This document shows, piece by piece, positions 1-8,580 of a stretch of DNA of 64,000 nucleotides; positions within the stretch are counted from its first letter, which is position 1, and each line of letters begins with the position of its first letter. The notes beneath the pieces are model-generated. The model saw only the letters and a list, made by a program, of their open reading frames with translations, was not told the DNA's origin and searched no databases. Source of the DNA: Deltaproteobacteria bacterium (lineage in GTDB: Bacteria > Myxococcota_A > UBA796 > GCA-2862545); the NCBI GenBank assembly GCA_007693595.1, contig REDI01000050.1, positions 186,001-250,000 on the forward strand. Direction: 5' to 3'. The translations under genes and the position numbers were made by a program.

Positions 1-266
1 GCATCCGCGAAGAGCTCCGCATGGGGCAGAACGCGCGAAAAGCGGTTGATACGGGCTTCAAGAAGGCCGCCGTCGCCGTGCTCGATGCCAACGTCACCAC
101 CGCCATCGCCGGCGTCGTGCTGTTCTCCTACGGAGACATCACCTTGCAGGGCTTCGCCGTCACCTTGCTCATGGGTATTGGCACCACGCTGTTCACCGCG
201 CTCTTTGTGACCCGCTCCCTCCTTGAGCTGGTCACCCGCCGGGCGACCGCCCGACTGCGGATCTGA
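1..266 (+). CDS. secD: Protein translocase subunit SecD, C-terminal end (partial)
   Basis: Only the last 87 or so residues are in the window; the reading frame is open from base 3 and stops at 264-266. The segment has the last membrane helices of the SecD RND-type fold, including the stretch DANVTTAIAGVVLF and a final helix before the basic tail TRRATARLRI. SecD works with SecF in the inner membrane, using the proton gradient to help release proteins after SecA-driven export. Eight bases separate the stop from secF, so the two are almost surely one transcript. The identity follows from sequence and from the secF neighbour. Confidence 0.93.
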   Translation, partial: IREELRMGQNARKAVDTGFKKAAVAVLDANVTTAIAGVVLFSYGDITLQGFAVTLLMGIGTTLFTALFVTRSLLELVTRRATARLRI

Positions 267-274
267 GGTCTTCG

Positions 275-1603
275 ATGCACTGGATCAAGAACTGGCTCGA
301 CAGCCTCCACATCGACTTCATCAAGCCTTGGAGAGTCTTCGCCACGCTGAGTGTCATCGCGGTTCTCTCGAGCTGGGTGCTCTTCTTCGGCTGGCCTGGG
401 CCCCAGTGGGGTATCGACTTCCAAGGCGGTACCGAGATCCATCTCCAGTTCAACGTCGACGAGCAAGGCAACCGCCTCGAAGACGCCGAGCCCGTGACCA
501 TCGAGCAGATCCGCGAAGCGCTCGCGGTGATCGGCCTCGGCGATGACGTCGTGCAGTCGGTCGGCGCGCCAGATCGCCAAGAGTTTCAGATCCGGATCCG
601 CGACACCACGAGCGGCTCCGAGGAGATCCAGGCTACGATCCTTGATAAGCTGCGCAGTGCCTATGGCGAGGACGCCCTCGGCGAGGTCAAGGTTGACGCC
701 GAGGTCGGCACCCGCATGGAGATCTCCTTCGCATCGGGGCGCGCGCCACCGATCGTCGAGGCCGGGGAACATCTTGCCGACATCGAGGGTCTCAAAGTTA
801 CTGAAGGCACGGAACGAGGAGAGATCACCGTGAGGCTACCGGGGCTCGCCGACATCGTCTTGCGCGACCTCGAGGCCGAGATCGACCGACCCTTCCGCAC
901 CCTCTCGCTCGACGCGGTCGGTCCGAAGGTCGGTGGAGATCTGCGGACTCAGGGCATGATCTCGGTGCTCATCACCCTGGGCTTGGTCCTGGTCTACATC
1001 GCCTTCCGCTTCGACATCGCCTTCGCCCCTGGTGCGATCCTGGCTCTGCTGCACGATGTCTCGCTCACCCTTGGCGTCTTCGTCCTCCTCGGGCTCGAGA
1101 TCAACCTGCCTACGGTGGGCGCCCTGCTCACCATCGTTGGCTACTCTCTTAACGACACGATCGTCATCTTCGATCGGATCCGCGAGAACCAGGACCGCTA
1201 CCGCCGACAGGATCTAGCGGAGCTGATCAACACCTCGATCAACGAGACCATGACCCGCACGGTCGCGACCTCGGTCACGACCTTCCTGGCGGTGCTGCCC
1301 TTCCTGCTCTTCGGTGGCTCTCTGTTGCCTGAGCTGCTCGGTATGCCCAGCGCCGGCGACGTGATCTGGTCCTTCGCCTTCGCCATGCTCCTCGGCATCG
1401 TGTTCGGTACTTACTCCACGGTATACGTCGCCAGCCCCACGATCCTGGTCATGCAGCGCGTGATGCCCTATCTGCGCAAGCTCATGCCCGACTTCAGCGA
1501 CGAGGTCGACGGCGAGGAAGGCGTGGGCGAGGCTGCGCTCACCGCCAGCGCACGTCGTCGGCAAGAGCGGGCCGAGGCCGCGAAGGGCGGTGGGGAGCGA
1601 TGA
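275..1603 (+). CDS. secF: Protein translocase subunit SecF
   Basis: 442 residues. One N-terminal membrane helix (about residues 22-44) is followed by the SecF signature GIDFQGGTE, a periplasmic domain, the GPKVGGDL motif near residue 213 and a five-helix bundle that includes NDTIVIFDRIREN. The family is usually about 300-400 residues. The extra length lies in the periplasmic domain and in a charged, Arg-rich C-terminal tail that probably sits in the cytoplasm. It starts with ATG eight bases after secD. It is expected to form the SecDF complex that couples proton flow to late steps of Sec export. Confidence 0.96.
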   Translation: MHWIKNWLDSLHIDFIKPWRVFATLSVIAVLSSWVLFFGWPGPQWGIDFQGGTEIHLQFNVDEQGNRLEDAEPVTIEQIREALAVIGLGDDVVQSVGAPDRQEFQIRIRDTTSGSEEIQATILDKLRSAYGEDALGEVKVDAEVGTRMEISFASGRAPPIVEAGEHLADIEGLKVTEGTERGEITVRLPGLADIVLRDLEAEIDRPFRTLSLDAVGPKVGGDLRTQGMISVLITLGLVLVYIAFRFDIAFAPGAILALLHDVSLTLGVFVLLGLEINLPTVGALLTIVGYSLNDTIVIFDRIRENQDRYRRQDLAELINTSINETMTRTVATSVTTFLAVLPFLLFGGSLLPELLGMPSAGDVIWSFAFAMLLGIVFGTYSTVYVASPTILVMQRVMPYLRKLMPDFSDEVDGEEGVGEAALTASARRRQERAEAAKGGGER

Positions 1604-1629
1604 GCCCGAGTCCAAGTTAGGAGGTAGAC

Positions 1630-2265
1630 ATGTGGATGCTCTTGCTCGCACTGGCTTGGGCCGAGGGCCCCGACCTCACCCTCAACGGGGTCGACATCAG
1701 CGCGGTCCGCGACCAGCGATTCAAGAGCGTCGACGTCTACGTCGACGACCGGGGCGCCGTACACATCTCCTCGGATCGCTACAAGGTCCAGGGCGAGGTC
1801 AGCGACGAGGCTCCGGGGGCCGAGGTGGAGCGCGCTCGACCCGCAGATCGGCCGACCCGCGTCGCTCCCCAGCCCGGCAAGGAGTCGGCGGAAGCGATGG
1901 CGCAAGCCGATCGGGAGCGCCCAGTCGGGGCCCCGCCCCGGGGGAGCTACTGGCTCGCCTCCGAAGATAACGGTACTTCGGGGCACGAGGTCACCATCGA
2001 GATCAACGGGGTCGCGGTACGCACGGTGCGATCGGGTGAGCCCCAGGTCATCGAAGACATCAGTCATCACCTGCGGCGGGGCGATAACGAGGTCCTCATC
2101 CACAGCAACTCTGTCGATCCTCAAGGCCGCACCTTCTTCGTCTACATCGGTCCCGGCTCCAACGAAGGGGGAACCGTCACCCTCGCCAAACCCGAGATCC
2201 AGCTCGGACTGGGGCCGACCCGCCGGGGCCAGCACAGCCGTCCCTTTCGGCTCTTGGTGGAGTAG
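1630..2265 (+). CDS. Small exported protein of unknown function
   Basis: 211 residues with ATG start behind a strong Shine-Dalgarno (TAGGAGGTAGAC then ATG). The first 11 residues, MWMLLLALAWA, look like a minimal signal peptide. The mature protein starts acidic and beta-rich (LTLNGVDISAVRDQ), has a charged low-complexity middle (about residues 55-105), and a second beta-rich domain (about 115-211) containing HEVTIEINGVAVRTV and GDNEVLIHSNS, which suggests an immunoglobulin-like or jelly-roll fold. It lies 26 bases after secF and may be co-transcribed. I do not recognise a family; periplasmic location is inferred. Confidence 0.8.
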   Translation: MWMLLLALAWAEGPDLTLNGVDISAVRDQRFKSVDVYVDDRGAVHISSDRYKVQGEVSDEAPGAEVERARPADRPTRVAPQPGKESAEAMAQADRERPVGAPPRGSYWLASEDNGTSGHEVTIEINGVAVRTVRSGEPQVIEDISHHLRRGDNEVLIHSNSVDPQGRTFFVYIGPGSNEGGTVTLAKPEIQLGLGPTRRGQHSRPFRLLVE

Positions 2266-2343
2266 GGGGCGCAACGCTCCCTTCCTCTATCGATCAAACG
2301 GGGAGGGCTCCGGTAGAGAGCGGTGGGGACGGTCGGGATCATC

Positions 2344-2441
2344 CATGATTTGAACCTAGGCTGTGCCTGCTCTGGCCGGTACCGAACCTCGCGATCGGGG
2401 ATCTTGCTCGACCTCAGACGCTCCGTTGAGCTACACTCTGG
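2344..2441 (-). pseudogene. tRNA-like remnant (degenerate)
   Basis: Read on the minus strand, a D-arm-like sequence (TAGCTCAACGGAGC, 2421-2434) is followed about 70 bases later by a T-arm-like sequence (CTAGGTTCAAATCATGG, 2344-2360). The order is right for a tRNA, but the separation is too long, the T stem has a mismatch, no 7-bp acceptor stem can be formed and no anticodon arm with a U33 is visible. It is therefore most likely a decayed or rearranged tRNA, or chance similarity. No function is claimed. Confidence 0.25.
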
Positions 2442-2493
2442 TCGAGGCTGTTTCCCCTGCCTCAACCCTAGCCGTCCGGCTCCCCGTCCTTTC

Positions 2494-2519
2494 TCCCCTC
2501 CCTCCCTCCCTCCCTCCCT
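2494..2519. repeat. CCCT tetranucleotide microsatellite; G-quadruplex-capable on minus strand
   Basis: Six runs of three or four C are separated by single T residues. The minus strand therefore reads GGGA repeated, which fits the classic intramolecular G-quadruplex pattern with one-base loops. It sits 57 bases before the GTG start of the PhoH-like gene. A tetranucleotide tract like this can also vary in copy number by slippage. Confidence 0.8.
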
Positions 2520-2576
2520 GCTGCCGCCCGCACTCCCCTTGGGCTTCGCTCGCCCCGCGGGTCGAGGAGTCTCGCC

Positions 2577-3935
2577 GTGACCCCGCCTCCCCCCGTCTCT
2601 GACGACCAGCCGCGCTGCATCTTTGTGCTCGACACCAACGTGCTCCTCTACGATCCGGGTGCGCTCTACGTCTTCGACGAGCACGACGTCGTGATCCCCA
2701 TGACCGTGATCGAGGAGATCGACCGCTTCAAGAAGGATCTGAACGAGACGGGTCGCAACGCCCGGACCGTCTCGCGCTACCTCGATGAGCTCCGCAACCG
2801 CGGCTCGCTGCGCGATGGCGTTGAGCTTCAGCACGGGGGGGAGCTGCGGGTCGACTTCGCGATCGATGCAGACCTCATCCCTGCCTCGTGGGGGGGAGAC
2901 ACCAACGACAACCGGATCCTTCGCTGTGCGATCCAGCTCGCTCGCACCCACGGCGATCGCGTTCGCCTGATCACCCGCGACACGAACATGCGCTTGAAGT
3001 GCGACGCGCTGGGGGTCACGGCCGAGGACTACGAGCACAGCCATGTCGAGGTCGAAGAGCAGTATAGTGGGGTGGTGGAGCGCACCGTCTCCGCCACTTT
3101 CATCGACGATCTCTACCAGCAGGGCACCGCTGAGGCACAAGAGATCGGTGAGTTTTATCCGCACCAGTTCGTTGTTCTCATGGCTGAGGATGGCAGCGGC
3201 AAGAGCGCGATGGTGCGGGTTGATGGCCGGAAGGGTCGCTTTCGTCTGGTCAATCGCCACAAGGAAGGAGTTTGGGGGATCTTCGCCCGGAACAAGGAGC
3301 AGCTCTTCGCGATGGAGTTGCTCCTCGACAACAACGTCAAGCTCGTCACCCTCAACGGCGTCGCGGGCACGGGCAAGACCTTGCTTGCGTTAGCGTGTGG
3401 ACTCAAGCTCGTCGCCGACGATGAGGCCTACCGCCGCTTGCTCGTCAGTCGCCCCATCTTTCCTATGGGCCGCGACATCGGCTTCCTGCCAGGTGATCTC
3501 GAAGAGAAGCTCAACCCATGGATGAAGCCCGTCTTTGACAATCTGGAGCTGGTCGTCAACACCCCGCGCGAGAACGGCCGGGGCAAGTCGCAGCGCGATC
3601 CGCAGTATCAATACCTTCTCGACCAGAAGATCATCGTCGTCGAGCCGCTGACCTACATCCGTGGGCGCAGCATCCCGCGCCAGTTCATGATCATCGACGA
3701 AGCCCAGAACTTGACCCCGCACGAGGTCAAGACGGTGCTCACGCGCGCGGGTGAAGATACGAAGATCGTGATGACCGGGGACCCCTACCAGATTGACAAC
3801 CCTTACGTCGACGCGCTGTCGAATGGGCTCACCCACGTCGTCGAGCGCTTTAAGGGCGCGCCCATCGCGGGGCATGTCACCCTTCGCAAGGGGGAGCGCA
3901 GCCAGCTCGCCGAGCTCGCCGCGAACCTGCTCTGA
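2577..3935 (+). CDS. PIN domain-PhoH-type ATPase (YlaK-like)
   Basis: 452 residues from a GTG start. The N-terminal third is a PIN nuclease-like domain opening with FVLDTNVLLYDP (near residue 16) and with further acidic residues at TVIEEID, DTNDNR and TRDTN. The C-terminal half is a PhoH ATPase: Walker A GVAGTGKT at residues 261-268 and Walker B-like FMIIDEAQNLTPHE. This architecture is seen in PhoH2/YlaK proteins, which are linked to RNA cleavage or unwinding. It is followed by rlmB after 12 bases, an RNA-processing context. The substrate is not known. Confidence 0.9.
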   Translation: MTPPPPVSDDQPRCIFVLDTNVLLYDPGALYVFDEHDVVIPMTVIEEIDRFKKDLNETGRNARTVSRYLDELRNRGSLRDGVELQHGGELRVDFAIDADLIPASWGGDTNDNRILRCAIQLARTHGDRVRLITRDTNMRLKCDALGVTAEDYEHSHVEVEEQYSGVVERTVSATFIDDLYQQGTAEAQEIGEFYPHQFVVLMAEDGSGKSAMVRVDGRKGRFRLVNRHKEGVWGIFARNKEQLFAMELLLDNNVKLVTLNGVAGTGKTLLALACGLKLVADDEAYRRLLVSRPIFPMGRDIGFLPGDLEEKLNPWMKPVFDNLELVVNTPRENGRGKSQRDPQYQYLLDQKIIVVEPLTYIRGRSIPRQFMIIDEAQNLTPHEVKTVLTRAGEDTKIVMTGDPYQIDNPYVDALSNGLTHVVERFKGAPIAGHVTLRKGERSQLAELAANLL

Positions 3936-3947
3936 GGGCCTGGAACC

Positions 3948-4691
3948 ATGCTCGATCAGATCGAAGGACGAAACCCGGTGGTCGAGGCGCTCGCGCGCCG
4001 GCGTCGACGGGTGGTTCGGATCTGGGTCGACGAGCGGGCCGGTGCGGATCCCCGACTGGAGCGGATCGCTTCGCTCGCTCGGCAAGCAGGGGTGCAGGTC
4101 CAGGGCAAGCCGCGCCGCGCCCTCGACGAGAAGGCCGAGGGACGGGTCCATAACGGCGTCATCGCCTGGGCGGAGCCGCTTCCGCAGCTCACCGTCGCCC
4201 AGCTCATCGATCGGGCCTTCGCCTCGGGGTCTCCGCCCTTCTTTCTGCTGTGCGCCGAGCTGGCATATGAGCACAACCTTGGGGCGATTCTTCGCTCGGC
4301 CCTCGGCTTTGGTGCGCACGGCGTCATCGTGCCTACCCGCCGGGGGGCAGCCTTGTCCCCGGTCGTACAGCGGGTCGCGATGGGAGCGGCCGAAGAGATC
4401 CCCGTCGTGCGCGAGAGCTTTCACTCCGCCGCCAAGCACCTGCAGAGGGCAGGGATCCCGCTGGTGGCGGCCGATCTCGGTGGACAGTCCATCGGTGAGG
4501 CCGATCTTCGGGGGCCGATCGCCCTGGTCATGGGCGGCGAGGGGGCCGGGCTGAGCTCCAGTCAGCGAGGGCGATGCGATCGGGTGGTCTCGATCCCGCT
4601 CGAAGGCGAGCTGGAGTCGCTGAACGTCAGTGTGGCCGCCGCCGTTCTCATGTACGAGAAACACAGGCAAGACCGCGCTGAGCCTTCCTGA
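3948..4691 (+). CDS. rlmB: 23S rRNA (guanosine-2'-O-)-methyltransferase RlmB (TrmH/SpoU family)
   Basis: 247 residues, the usual size. The N-terminal substrate-binding domain starts with IEGRNPVVEAL. The SPOUT knot domain carries the three family motifs: NLGAILRSA (motif 1), VMGGEGAGLS (motif 2) and IPLEGELESLNVSVAAAV (motif 3). RlmB-type enzymes methylate a ribose in domain V of 23S rRNA using S-adenosylmethionine. A different RNA target within the TrmH family cannot be excluded from sequence alone. It is probably co-transcribed with the PhoH-like gene 12 bases upstream. Confidence 0.9.
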   Translation: MLDQIEGRNPVVEALARRRRRVVRIWVDERAGADPRLERIASLARQAGVQVQGKPRRALDEKAEGRVHNGVIAWAEPLPQLTVAQLIDRAFASGSPPFFLLCAELAYEHNLGAILRSALGFGAHGVIVPTRRGAALSPVVQRVAMGAAEEIPVVRESFHSAAKHLQRAGIPLVAADLGGQSIGEADLRGPIALVMGGEGAGLSSSQRGRCDRVVSIPLEGELESLNVSVAAAVLMYEKHRQDRAEPS

Positions 4692-4729
4692 GCCTGTATG
4701 GGGCTCGTCGGGTCTCCGCCATGGGCTTG

Positions 4730-4747
4730 AGGGGCCGCTTGGTCCCT
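4730..4747 (+). terminator. Weak hairpin between convergent genes
   Basis: AGGGGCC and GGTCCCT can pair (one G-T pair) around the loop GCTT, between the convergent rlmB and the helix-hairpin-helix-like gene. There is no T-run, so factor-independent termination is uncertain. Confidence 0.3.
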
Positions 4748-4758
4748 TGATCAGGCGC

Positions 4759-5340
4759 TCAGAGGAGGGCCTCCAGCCGTCGCCGAACTTCAGGAAGGGC
4801 CTTGCGAAGTCGCTTGAGGTGCTTCTTTTTTAGGGCCTTTTTGCGGTCGATCAACGCGCTGAGGTGGCCGTCGGTCTCGTCGAGGGAGGCGCGCAGCTCG
4901 CGCGCGAAGGCCTTGCTCGCCCCCAACGCGAGCACGTCGTGCTCAATGCCTTGCACGACGCTGAAGATCCGATCGATTCGGGCGAGGGTCTTGCGCCGGC
5001 CATTGGCTTCGCACCCCTCGACCCGAAGGCGCGCCTGACGGAGGAGGTCCGCGGTCCGCTCTAAGCGTCGCGCGAGCTTCAGACCGCGGCCTCGGTCGCG
5101 ATCGTCGAGATGGGGGGTGGAGTGCAGGGCGACCACCTCGGCTTGCTGCGGCTCGGTCTGAGCGCGGGCGGCTTGTAAGAGCGCCTTGGCTAGCTCGGTC
5201 TCGAGCTGAATGGTGCCGACCAGATCCCGCTCGGAGAGATCGGCGATCTGCTCTGCGGTCTCGTAGCCAGCCAGCTGGAGGCGCTCGAGATGAGCCGGGA
5301 GCAAGCCCGGGACGTCAAGCTCGGTCACATGGCAAGACAT
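4759..5340 (-). CDS. Helix-hairpin-helix-like protein with coiled-coil tail, unknown function
   Basis: 193 residues, ATG start with GGAG six bases upstream. The first 55 residues (LLPAHLERLQLAGYETAEQI and LSERDLVGTIQL) resemble the helix-hairpin-helix unit found in topoisomerase- or DUF4332-like proteins. The rest is a long, Arg- and Glu-rich helical region, probably coiled coil, ending in a very basic stretch (KKALKKKHLKRLRKAL). A nucleic-acid role would fit but is only inference. It lies 76 bases downstream of gshA on the same strand. Confidence 0.75.
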   Translation of the reverse strand: MSCHVTELDVPGLLPAHLERLQLAGYETAEQIADLSERDLVGTIQLETELAKALLQAARAQTEPQQAEVVALHSTPHLDDRDRGRGLKLARRLERTADLLRQARLRVEGCEANGRRKTLARIDRIFSVVQGIEHDVLALGASKAFARELRASLDETDGHLSALIDRKKALKKKHLKRLRKALPEVRRRLEALL

Positions 5341-5416
5341 CGGGGACTCCAGCCGGCCGCGTACACGCGCCTGAGGGGGCTGTATCGTGCTCGGGAGTTG
5401 CTGGCGAGCCTCATGA

Positions 5417-6724
5417 TCAGCCTCGAAATCGGAGTCGATCGATCAGCGCTGCGGGGCGAGGGTCGGCATCGAAGGTATCCAGCAGGTCTTGAGCGGGACA
5501 GACCCCCCGATCGAGCTGATCTTCGAGGGGGAAGAGCAGGTGGCGATCCCAGGGCGCGCAGGCGTCGAGGGCCCGACCGGCCAGGCCCACGACCTCCCGC
5601 GCCCAGTCCAGCATGGGCCTTCCCGCGATCTCCCCTTGAAACCCCTGGCGGCACGCAACGTCAAAACGCTCTTCTTTTGTGCCGCATCGACTAAAATCTG
5701 AAGCGATTTCTAGGGTCTCCCGCAGCGTAGCTTGGCAGTAGAACAGGCCCTCCCACAAGGCGCAGAAGGCACCGGCCAGGGGGAGCGGGACGGCGTCGGC
5801 TCCGCGGACCTCGATCTGTTTCTTGGCCCGGACCTCGGGGAAGACCTGCGTGAGGTGGAGGTCCCAGTCGTCCCAGGTGGGGTGCCTCCCGTCGATCCCG
5901 TCATCCATCCACTGCCGGAAGGTCAAGTCGCGTCCCGAGACGTAGCGATCATCGAGCTTGACGAACATCATCGGCACATCGAGCAAGTAGTCGATCCATC
6001 CTTCGTAGGAGAAGGCACGGTCGTTGGGGACGCCGGTACGTGCGGGGTCGGTTCGCGTCCAGATATGGCCTCGATAGCTATGAAATCCGGTGCGTTGGCC
6101 TTGAGAGATGGGGGAGTTGGCGAAGAGCGCGACGGTCAGGGGGGCGAGCTGGCTGGCGAGGGTCATCTTGCGTGCGCAGTCTTCTTCGTCGAGAAAATCG
6201 AAGCTGACCTGAACCGCACAGGTCCCCTTCATCATATGATGAGCGAGGTCGCCGACCTTGATGAGGAAGTTGCGCATCTGCTCATAGCGGCCCTTGGGCA
6301 CCCATGGGATCTGCTGAATGTCGGCGAAGGGCGTAAAGCCGATCAAGATCTGGTGCGCTCCTGAAGAGCCCTGCCGCAGGACGGCCTCGACCTCCTTGGA
6401 GAAGCGGGTAGCCTCGTCGAGCACCTCGACGACCCGCTGACGGGGAGAGCCGGAGAGCTCGAACTGACAGCCGGGTTCGAGGGTGATCGAGGCGCCGTCG
6501 CGGAGGGCGGCGATGGGATGCTCGCCCTCGTACTGAAGGCTCCACCCGCGCTGCTCGAAGGTCTCGAGCATCCATTTCACCCCGAAGGGCTCGAAGTAGG
6601 TGAGGGGGGTGGCGTCGGGCTTGAGCAGGTGCCGTTCAAACTCTGCGCCGACGAGCCAGGACTCCCGTGGGCGCCCATAGGTAGCGAAGGTGCGAAGGAT
6701 CTCGTCTCGGGTCAGCGCGTGCAT
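5417..6724 (-). CDS. gshA: Glutamate-cysteine ligase, plant/alphaproteobacterial-type
   Basis: 435 residues. The ATG at 6724 is preferred because AGGAG lies five bases before it; an in-frame upstream start lacks such a signal. The protein has the GCS2-type features: VGAEFERHLL near residue 22, ALRDGASITLEPGCQFELSG, the stretch FDFLDEEDCARKM and a conserved RGADAVPLPLAGAFCALWEG. It ligates L-glutamate and L-cysteine with ATP to give gamma-glutamylcysteine, the first step of glutathione synthesis. A glutathione synthetase gene is not in the window. A related gamma-glutamyl ligase with another acceptor is possible. Confidence 0.9.
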   Translation of the reverse strand: MHALTRDEILRTFATYGRPRESWLVGAEFERHLLKPDATPLTYFEPFGVKWMLETFEQRGWSLQYEGEHPIAALRDGASITLEPGCQFELSGSPRQRVVEVLDEATRFSKEVEAVLRQGSSGAHQILIGFTPFADIQQIPWVPKGRYEQMRNFLIKVGDLAHHMMKGTCAVQVSFDFLDEEDCARKMTLASQLAPLTVALFANSPISQGQRTGFHSYRGHIWTRTDPARTGVPNDRAFSYEGWIDYLLDVPMMFVKLDDRYVSGRDLTFRQWMDDGIDGRHPTWDDWDLHLTQVFPEVRAKKQIEVRGADAVPLPLAGAFCALWEGLFYCQATLRETLEIASDFSRCGTKEERFDVACRQGFQGEIAGRPMLDWAREVVGLAGRALDACAPWDRHLLFPLEDQLDRGVCPAQDLLDTFDADPRPAALIDRLRFRG

Positions 6725-6928
6725 CGTGGCTCCTACGGTCCCTCGGGAGGCGCGAGGTCGTGACGTGGCGACGGGCGGCTCGTCGAGCGTTCGCACCCGA
6801 CGCGCGCCCCTCTAGCCTGATGGGGGTGGGAGGACAGGGAGGCCTGGTCAGCTTGTGTTGCCTTCGGGTGGACCTCTACCTCGCGGAGGGCGGAGGGATC
6901 GGTTAGTTTAGGCTACCGGGAGAGGGTC

Positions 6929-7585
6929 ATGCGCGTTGTGGGCTTCATCGCTATCTGCTTGGGTTCGGGCTGTGTGCCCGAGCTTCAGTCACCCGGTCCG
7001 CCCGATCTCTCCGACTGGGCCTGTCCCGAGAACTCTTGGGACTGCGACATCCCGCCCGCCACGCTCCAAGACTCGAGCATCCGCTACGGCTTCTTTCCGG
7101 GCGACACGTTGCCGCGCGGGCTCATGGTGGACCAGCACGGCGACATGGTCGATCCCTGGCAGTTCTTCGGCCAGGTCGTCGTGGTCGACATCAGCACGAT
7201 GTGGTGTAGCCCCTGCCGGCAGATCGCCTGCTACGTGCAACATACCCACGAGAGCTACGTCGATCATGGCGTGACCTACCTTACGGTCCTCCCGCAGAAC
7301 ACCCACGGGGAGCCTCCGTCGGTGAGCGATCTGCAGGACTGGGCCCGAGACTTCAAGATCACCGCTCCGATCCTTTCGGACCCCGAGCACGGTTGGTCTC
7401 GCCCAGGCACGCCCACCAATAGCTATCCGGCTCTCGTGGTGGTCGACCGCGAGATGAAGGTCTACGCCCGCATCGAGGTGGGTGGTCCACCCGATGCCGT
7501 CGACATGGCGGTGCGTCGCGCGGTCGAAGAGGTGGGGGGGCTACCTCCCAACTCCGAAGCCCCGAAGAGCTACTGCGATCGTTAG
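6929..7585 (+). CDS. Thioredoxin-like redox lipoprotein
   Basis: 218 residues with start ATG after GAGAGGG. A short hydrophobic N-terminus ends in LGSGC, a lipobox with Cys at residue 15. The thioredoxin-fold domain (about residues 65-205) holds the motif WCSPCRQI and the cis-proline region TNSYPALVVVDR. It should be anchored to the periplasmic side of a membrane, where it may reduce or isomerise disulfides in the manner of TlpA/ResA proteins. Four extra Cys outside the motif (for example at ACPENSWDCD) are unusual and could form a structural disulfide. Confidence 0.85.
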   Translation: MRVVGFIAICLGSGCVPELQSPGPPDLSDWACPENSWDCDIPPATLQDSSIRYGFFPGDTLPRGLMVDQHGDMVDPWQFFGQVVVVDISTMWCSPCRQIACYVQHTHESYVDHGVTYLTVLPQNTHGEPPSVSDLQDWARDFKITAPILSDPEHGWSRPGTPTNSYPALVVVDREMKVYARIEVGGPPDAVDMAVRRAVEEVGGLPPNSEAPKSYCDR

Positions 7586-7630
7586 CGGCGCGACAGGCAA
7601 GCCGTGCAATGAGGCGGTCGCGGTCGAAAG

Positions 7631-8422
7631 CTAGCGCTCCCGCAAGAGGAGGTGCCAACCCCAAGGGGTGCGCACCGGCTGACTCACCTGACCTGGCTCG
7701 AGCTCGAAGATGGCGCGCTCTAGATCGGGGACGAGCTGACCCCGCCCGATGAGGCCTAACTGACCCCCTTCGGACCGGGTGGCCTGGTGTTCACTGTGGG
7801 CTCGTGCGAGCGAATCGAAGGACTCTCCCTGGATGTGTCGGTGTCGAAGCGCTCGGATGGCCGCGAGCGCTTCTGCATCGGATCGGCCCTTGCCTACCTG
7901 GAGGAGGAGGTGTCGGGCCTCGGCTTCGACGACGGGCTCGCGGCGGACGATGTGGACGCCGTGCGTCGTCTCGGCCAGCGGGCCGATCGAGCCAGGAGGC
8001 ACGCTGGCGACCGCCGCCTCGAACTCGGGGAGGTAGGTCCCCGTGGCGTAGGTGCCGAGCCAGCCGCCACGACCGCGGCTGGGATCGTCGGAGTGTCGCC
8101 GCGCGAGGGCCGCGAAGTCTTCGCCTCGCTCAAGGTGATCGAGGAGCTGCTCGGCCAGCGATCGAGCCTCGTCGAGGCTGCGGTCGTGTCGGTGATGACT
8201 GGCGTCGCGGTGAGAGATGAGGATGTGGGAGACCCCGTAGCGCGGCTCGGTAGGGGTTGGGAGCGGCTTGGGCGCTGGATCGGACCTGGGCTCCGAGGGC
8301 GCGTCCTCTGCGGCGTCTGCGATGTCTGAGGCGCGCAGGGTCGAAAGCTCAGCGCCGGGCTCCGGGTTGGAGGGGGGGCGCTCGGTACAGGCGAGCAGCA
8401 GGAGGATCGAAGCCAGACGCAT
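7631..8422 (-). CDS. Lipoprotein with two parvulin-type (PpiC) peptidyl-prolyl isomerase domains
   Basis: 263 residues. The N-terminus ends in the lipobox-like LLLLAC. Two rotamase domains follow: about residues 60-160 (VSHILISHRD, FAALARRHSDDPS, GGWLGTY) and about 165-262 (ARHLLLQVGKGRSD, FDSLARAHSEH, GGQLGLIGRGQLVPDLE). Parvulins speed cis-trans isomerisation of proline bonds; as a lipoprotein it probably helps fold exported or outer-membrane proteins, in the manner of PrsA or SurA. The stop lies 46 bases from the stop of the convergent thioredoxin-like gene. Confidence 0.88.
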   Translation of the reverse strand: MRLASILLLLACTERPPSNPEPGAELSTLRASDIADAAEDAPSEPRSDPAPKPLPTPTEPRYGVSHILISHRDASHHRHDRSLDEARSLAEQLLDHLERGEDFAALARRHSDDPSRGRGGWLGTYATGTYLPEFEAAVASVPPGSIGPLAETTHGVHIVRREPVVEAEARHLLLQVGKGRSDAEALAAIRALRHRHIQGESFDSLARAHSEHQATRSEGGQLGLIGRGQLVPDLERAIFELEPGQVSQPVRTPWGWHLLLRER

Positions 8423-8580
8423 GGGGCCCTCTTAGCCTCCTGAGGGGCGGAGCACACCCGCTAGGCCGGGGTCCTGGGTCCACGGCGAACATCCCAGATC
8501 CTCGCCGTCGCGAGGTCCGATCCTAAGCGCGCTGTGCGGGTGGAGGAAGCGCGATATGCCTCCCGCCCGGAGGGTGCGCG

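Larger units (their letters stand above)
2266..2576. other. Intergenic region of 311 bases with no convincing gene
   Basis: The gap between the exported protein and the PhoH-like gene has no coding frame that looks real. It holds two noticeable things described separately: tRNA-like fragments on the minus strand (about 2344-2441) and a CCCT microsatellite (2494-2519). No clear sigma-70 promoter for the downstream gene was found by eye. Confidence 0.6.

Noticed and set aside
2344-2441. Functional tRNA on the minus strand
   Set aside because: No acceptor stem, no anticodon arm with U33 and wrong spacing; kept only as a low-confidence remnant.
3792-3800. TTGACA inside the PhoH-like gene
   Set aside because: It is within a conserved coding segment, with no fitting -10 box or gene behind it.
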